From positions 786,910-850,909 of the forward strand of contig KQ965736.1 in the NCBI GenBank assembly GCA_001574975.1: DNA of 64,000 nt. Direction: 5' to 3'. The notes below the pieces were generated by a model. The model did no database searches. It saw only the letters and a program-made list of their open reading frames with translations, and was not told the origin of the DNA. Source of the DNA: Gonapodya prolifera JEL478. Lineage: Eukaryota; Monoblepharomycota; Monoblepharidomycetes; Monoblepharidales; Gonapodyaceae. Numbering within the stretch: position 1 is the stretch's first letter; the number at the start of each line of letters is the position of its first letter. Of the stretch, positions 62,601 through 64,000 are shown in pieces. The position numbers were made by a program, and so were the translations under genes.

Positions 62601-64000
62601 GCTTTCAGGGTGGAGGGCGGTTCAGGTGCGGGTGCGGGTGCGAGAGTGGTGGCGGCGGGCAGGTGCGTGTGAGTGTGACAACCTCCCCCCCCCACACACA
62701 AACTCACGGCAAACAAAGCACTCACCCCTCGCACGCAGCCTCAACCGCCCACCCACCCTCTCCCCTTCCCTCCTCGTCCCCACCCGCGCCCCTCACACCC
62801 GCCCCGCGCTCGACCAACAGCGGCCTCCCGCCCATCACGCGATCCACGACCGCCGCGCGGCCTGTTCCTTCGTGCCCGCGCAGCGCGGCGCGCACCGTGT
62901 GCGTTACTCGAGCGGGTGGGGGTGTGGGTGGGTGCAGGAGGCGGTGGATTGCGGTTAGTGTGGGGTGGAGGAGGGGTGGTGGGGGTGGGGTGGGGGTGGT
63001 GGAGGAGGAAGAGGGGGAGGAAGAAGGCGCGAGGATTGAGGAGAGCGATGTGAGTGCGAGGGTTGTGAGAGAGGTCAGGAGCGGGTGGAGGAGGGATCGT
63101 GCGTCGGGAGGTGCAGGTGCGGTGGGGGAGTGGTGCTGTATAGTGGGGGAGGTGGAGGTGGTCGGGATGGATCTGTGGTTGGGGAGTTGTGAGAAGCCGG
63201 GGGAAGAGTGGGAGGGAAGAGTGGGAGGGAAGAGAAGGTGGTCAGGAGCCAGGTGAGGCCAATTGAACCGTGAGAAATGAGGTTTACGGCAAGTGGTGCA
63301 GGCACCTCATCAATCCAGACATGCAATTAGTGGCACGTCCGAGCGTCTCTACGTCCCACGCACTCCCCACACTGCAGAGGCATGCCTCACACCCCCCCTC
63401 ACCCCCATGCCTCACCCCCNCCCCCCCCACCGCTTTCCCCCTCACGCCCCCCACCCAAAACTCACCCACACACCTCCACCACGCCCACGGCCATCTTGAC
63501 CACTTTCGCCACACCGGCCTTCATCCTCGCCTCGTCTGGCACACTGACGACGGTCATTTTGCGACGCGCCTCTTCGTCGGGTGTGGGGTACGCGGACTCG
63601 CGCACGCAGTCGAGGATCTGCGCGAGGTGCGGGGCGTCGGCAAGGGGCGGGTGGCCTGGTCCTTGCGTGGGTGGGTGTGCGATTGGAGGGGAGGAAGAGG
63701 CAAGGGCGAGGGCGAGAGAAGGCGCCTCGATGTACACGCGTCGCAGCTTTGCAAGCACGGCGGCGTGGCGGTCGTGTTGGAAGCACGTGTGCCGGGCGTG
63801 GAAGAGCTGGATGATCTTGGGGAAGTCCACGAGCGGGGGCGGAGTGTCTTTTGGTTGATCTTCCGGCGGAGGGCCGCCAGCAGTGTTGGGTCCGGCGTCT
63901 GCATCGAGATCGTCGGGCTGGTTCAGGTCGGGAAGTGAGACGGGGCGGGATGCGAAGGGCGATGTGAGCGATGACGAGATGGATGTTTGGGAGGGCGGGC
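59654..64000 (-). CDS. CFAP69: Cilia- and flagella-associated protein 69 (5' end beyond the right edge)
   Basis: An armadillo-type axonemal protein; animal CFAP69 belongs to the C1b/C1d area of the central apparatus and is needed for sperm flagella. C-terminal exons 59654-59983, 60046-60443, 60524-60783; upstream coding exons continue to the window edge, including a long one around 61580-62594. The C-terminal match is strong: NLRSKIYAVLSKLSFESLET, then VTKYFDFKIGEVWTEIAEEL and EEVRPVTPDQECLD follow human ENIRAKIYAILGKLDFENLP, RYLDFKIGEIWNEIYEEI and KLRPVTTDKKALEA. LLADLLEHPSTRAHVLEWRT, MLLELWVEEEQRLGV and MVEFLSYARD match three earlier blocks in order. The middle has long Ala/Gly/Pro/Thr inserts and GC-rich low complexity. 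A single N at 63420 lies in a C run, so frames there are unreliable. Confidence 0.85.

Overview
The window reads as nuclear DNA of a zoosporic (flagellated) fungus, most likely a chytrid. The proteins are fungal in type (Bre1, a Pbs2-type MAPKK, septin, a Fat1-type acyl-CoA synthetase, a Ufo1-like F-box protein). Genes are dense and rich in short GT-AG introns, mostly 45-80 nt. Alongside them sit genes that only organisms with a cilium keep: IFT38/CLUAP1, a TMEM216/TMEM80-family transition-zone protein, NME7 and CFAP69. I see no transposon, LTR element, CRISPR, rRNA or tRNA. One ambiguous base lies at 63420.

Layout from left to right. The N-terminal part of telomerase reverse transcriptase (1-1912, minus, cut by the left edge). 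A GH43 glycosidase (2698-4525, plus). A CSB/Rad26 SNF2 ATPase (4644-9576, plus). A 20-exon Fat1/SLC27-type acyl-CoA synthetase (9621-12794, minus). A KIAA0930 homologue (12945-14908, plus). Arp2/3 subunit ARPC4 (15133-16427, minus). Two mitoribosomal proteins, mL45-like and bL32m (16811-18614, plus). The histone H2B ubiquitin ligase Bre1 (19099-22779, plus). A head-to-head ciliary pair, TMEM216-like (22975-23419, minus) and CLUAP1/IFT38 (23566-25390, plus). The tRNA m5C methyltransferase Trm4/NSUN2 (25431-29062, minus). A divergent Ras-like GTPase (29143-30289, plus). An unrecognised charged protein (30619-31427, plus). NME7 (31628-33213, plus). A Pbs2-type MAPKK (33352-36553, minus). A gene-free 1.4 kb. 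An F-box/WD40/UIM protein (37947-41781, plus). A FAD amine oxidase (41987-44152, plus). A septin (44328-45933, minus). Sec61 alpha (46442-48439, plus). A DUF6787-like membrane protein (48644-49441, plus). A RasGEF (about 50530-53710, plus). A 3-hydroxyacyl-CoA dehydrogenase (53802-55091, minus). A fused PabB-PabC folate enzyme (55536-57418, minus). A 2OG-Fe(II) oxygenase-like protein (57764-59553, minus). CFAP69 (59654 to beyond 64000, minus).

How the genes work together. Most are housekeeping and unlinked in function, but two themes stand out. The first is the flagellum: four cilium-specific genes in about 41 kb, two of them sharing one 146-bp promoter region. The second is structural: exons of 7 to 25 nt are common and several carry key residues (the Walker A of CSB, the HxD of the oxygenase, the FATP signature of the acyl-CoA synthetase), and at least two introns begin with GC instead of GT. 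The most unusual gene content is the PabB-PabC fusion, an arrangement I associate with bacteria, in a gene with a single intron.

Exon boundaries were worked out by hand from reading frame, splice consensus and remembered family consensus; those given explicitly are reliable to the base in most cases, but 5' ends are less certain.
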